This document shows, piece by piece, positions 5,566 to 6,265 of a stretch of DNA of 6,265 nucleotides (position 1 is its first letter; every line of letters begins with the position of its first letter). The translations under genes were made by a program, and so were the position numbers. Below the pieces are notes generated by a model. The model was not told the DNA's origin. It saw nothing but the letters and a program-made list of their open reading frames with translations, and searched no databases. The stretch comes from Cellvibrionales bacterium UBA2034 (GTDB taxonomy: Bacteria > Pseudomonadota > Gammaproteobacteria > Pseudomonadales > UBA7239): contig DDBK01000144.1 of assembly GCA_002333095.1 (NCBI GenBank), forward strand, positions 5,056-11,320, in the 5' to 3' direction.

Positions 5566-6265
5566 ATCCCGAACTGATCAAAGACAAAGTTATTGCGATA
5601 ACTGGCGGTGGTGCCGGGCTCGGTCTTGCCACGGCGCAAGCACTTGTCAAGCATGGTGCAAGAGTGGCGCTATTGGGCCGTCGGCAGGACGTGCTAGATA
5701 AAGCTGTGGCAGAATTAGGTGCAGCACATGCCTGCGGTGTTGTTTGCGATGTGACCAGAAAATCTGATGTTGAGAATGCGTTTGCTACGCTGCATGCCCA
5801 TTTCGGCAAGCTGGACGGTCTTGTTAACAACGCGGGTATTGCGCGTCCTGACCCTGTCGAAAAAATGTCTGAAGCGGATATTGTTGCCCAGATCAACACT
5901 AATTTTCTCGGCACGATTTTCTGTTGTCAGGCAGCGATTCCACTGTTGCGGGCTAATGGGCACGGCCTGATCCTGAACCTGTCTTCCGCTACTGTGCGTC
6001 ACGATAACGAGATTTCACATTTGTCTGTGTATGCAGCCACCAAAGCAGCGGTCGACCGTTTTTCTAAAGAGCTACGTGAGGAAGTAAAGGCAGATCGCAT
6101 CTGCGTCACGGTATTCAGTCCTGGCGCTGTCTTTACCGAGTTTGGCCTCGGCTGGGATGAGAAAAAAATGTCGGCAGCCCTGCATGAGTGGCAGAAAAAA
6201 GGTAAAACCTTTGACGGTTATATGAAGCCGGATGTCATAGGTAGCTCGATTGCGATGTGCTTTGC
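5562..6265 (+). CDS. Short-chain dehydrogenase/reductase (3' end outside window)
   Basis: The frame is open from ATG at 5562 to the window end, giving 234 codons; a classical SDR of about 250 residues would lack only its last 15-25. It carries the classical SDR set: TGGGAGLG (14-21, TGxxxGxG cofactor motif), D63 in CDVT (adenine contact), NNAG (89-92), Asn114, Ser142 of NLSS, the catalytic Tyr157 and Lys161 of YAATK, and PG (187-188). The segment between Ser142 and Tyr157 is 2 residues longer than the 13-residue spacing in many classical SDRs. Arg40-Arg41 after the second strand hint at NADP(H) preference, a weak inference. It overlaps the aldehyde dehydrogenase stop by 4 nt and lacks a clear ribosome-binding site, so translation is probably coupled. 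It likely oxidises an alcohol or reduces a ketone in the same pathway, possibly supplying the aldehyde; the substrate is unknown. Confidence 0.93.
   Translation, partial: MNPELIKDKVIAITGGGAGLGLATAQALVKHGARVALLGRRQDVLDKAVAELGAAHACGVVCDVTRKSDVENAFATLHAHFGKLDGLVNNAGIARPDPVEKMSEADIVAQINTNFLGTIFCCQAAIPLLRANGHGLILNLSSATVRHDNEISHLSVYAATKAAVDRFSKELREEVKADRICVTVFSPGAVFTEFGLGWDEKKMSAALHEWQKKGKTFDGYMKPDVIGSSIAMCF

Noticed and set aside
5375..5914. 179-residue open frame antisense to the ALDH-SDR junction
   Set aside because: It spans the coupled stop/start of two clear genes on the other strand and resembles no protein family.

Overview
The window looks like chromosomal DNA from a proteobacterium, probably a gammaproteobacterium with a degradative lifestyle. 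That is an inference from gene content, Shine-Dalgarno sites, sigma70-like promoters and moderate GC; no marker gene fixes the taxonomy. There is no RNA gene, CRISPR array, transposase or recognisable mobile-element end.

Layout: (1) bases 1-146, + strand: the C-terminal end of an alpha/beta-hydrolase. (2) bases 159-3478, - strand: two tandem paralogous genes for large multi-pass inner-membrane proteins (552 aa upstream, 544 aa downstream, 26 bp apart), AT-rich and of no family I can name with certainty. (3) bases 3479-3544: a short gap with an inverted repeat overlapping a candidate promoter for the membrane pair. (4) bases 3545-3940, - strand: a 131-aa carboxymuconolactone decarboxylase-family protein. 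(5) bases 3941-4083: a divergent control region with a candidate promoter on each strand. (6) bases 4084-5565, + strand: a complete NAD(P)-dependent aldehyde dehydrogenase. (7) base 5562 to the window end, + strand: a short-chain dehydrogenase/reductase that overlaps the dehydrogenase stop by ATGA and is cut by the window edge.

The SDR (alcohol/ketone interconversion), aldehyde dehydrogenase (aldehyde to acid), CMD-family protein and hydrolase make a typical set for oxidising a small organic compound such as a terpenoid, cyclic alcohol or steroid side chain. The sequence does not show the substrate. The membrane pair does not obviously belong to that pathway. Its base composition differs, it carries its own candidate promoter, and it sits between the hydrolase and the CMD gene. 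The paralogs share a strongly conserved central core with invariant acidic, Asn and Trp-Pro residues and a second invariant block near the C-terminus. This pattern suggests a membrane-embedded enzyme, perhaps a GT-C-type glycosyltransferase, rather than a simple anchor. This pair is the least explained part of the window.
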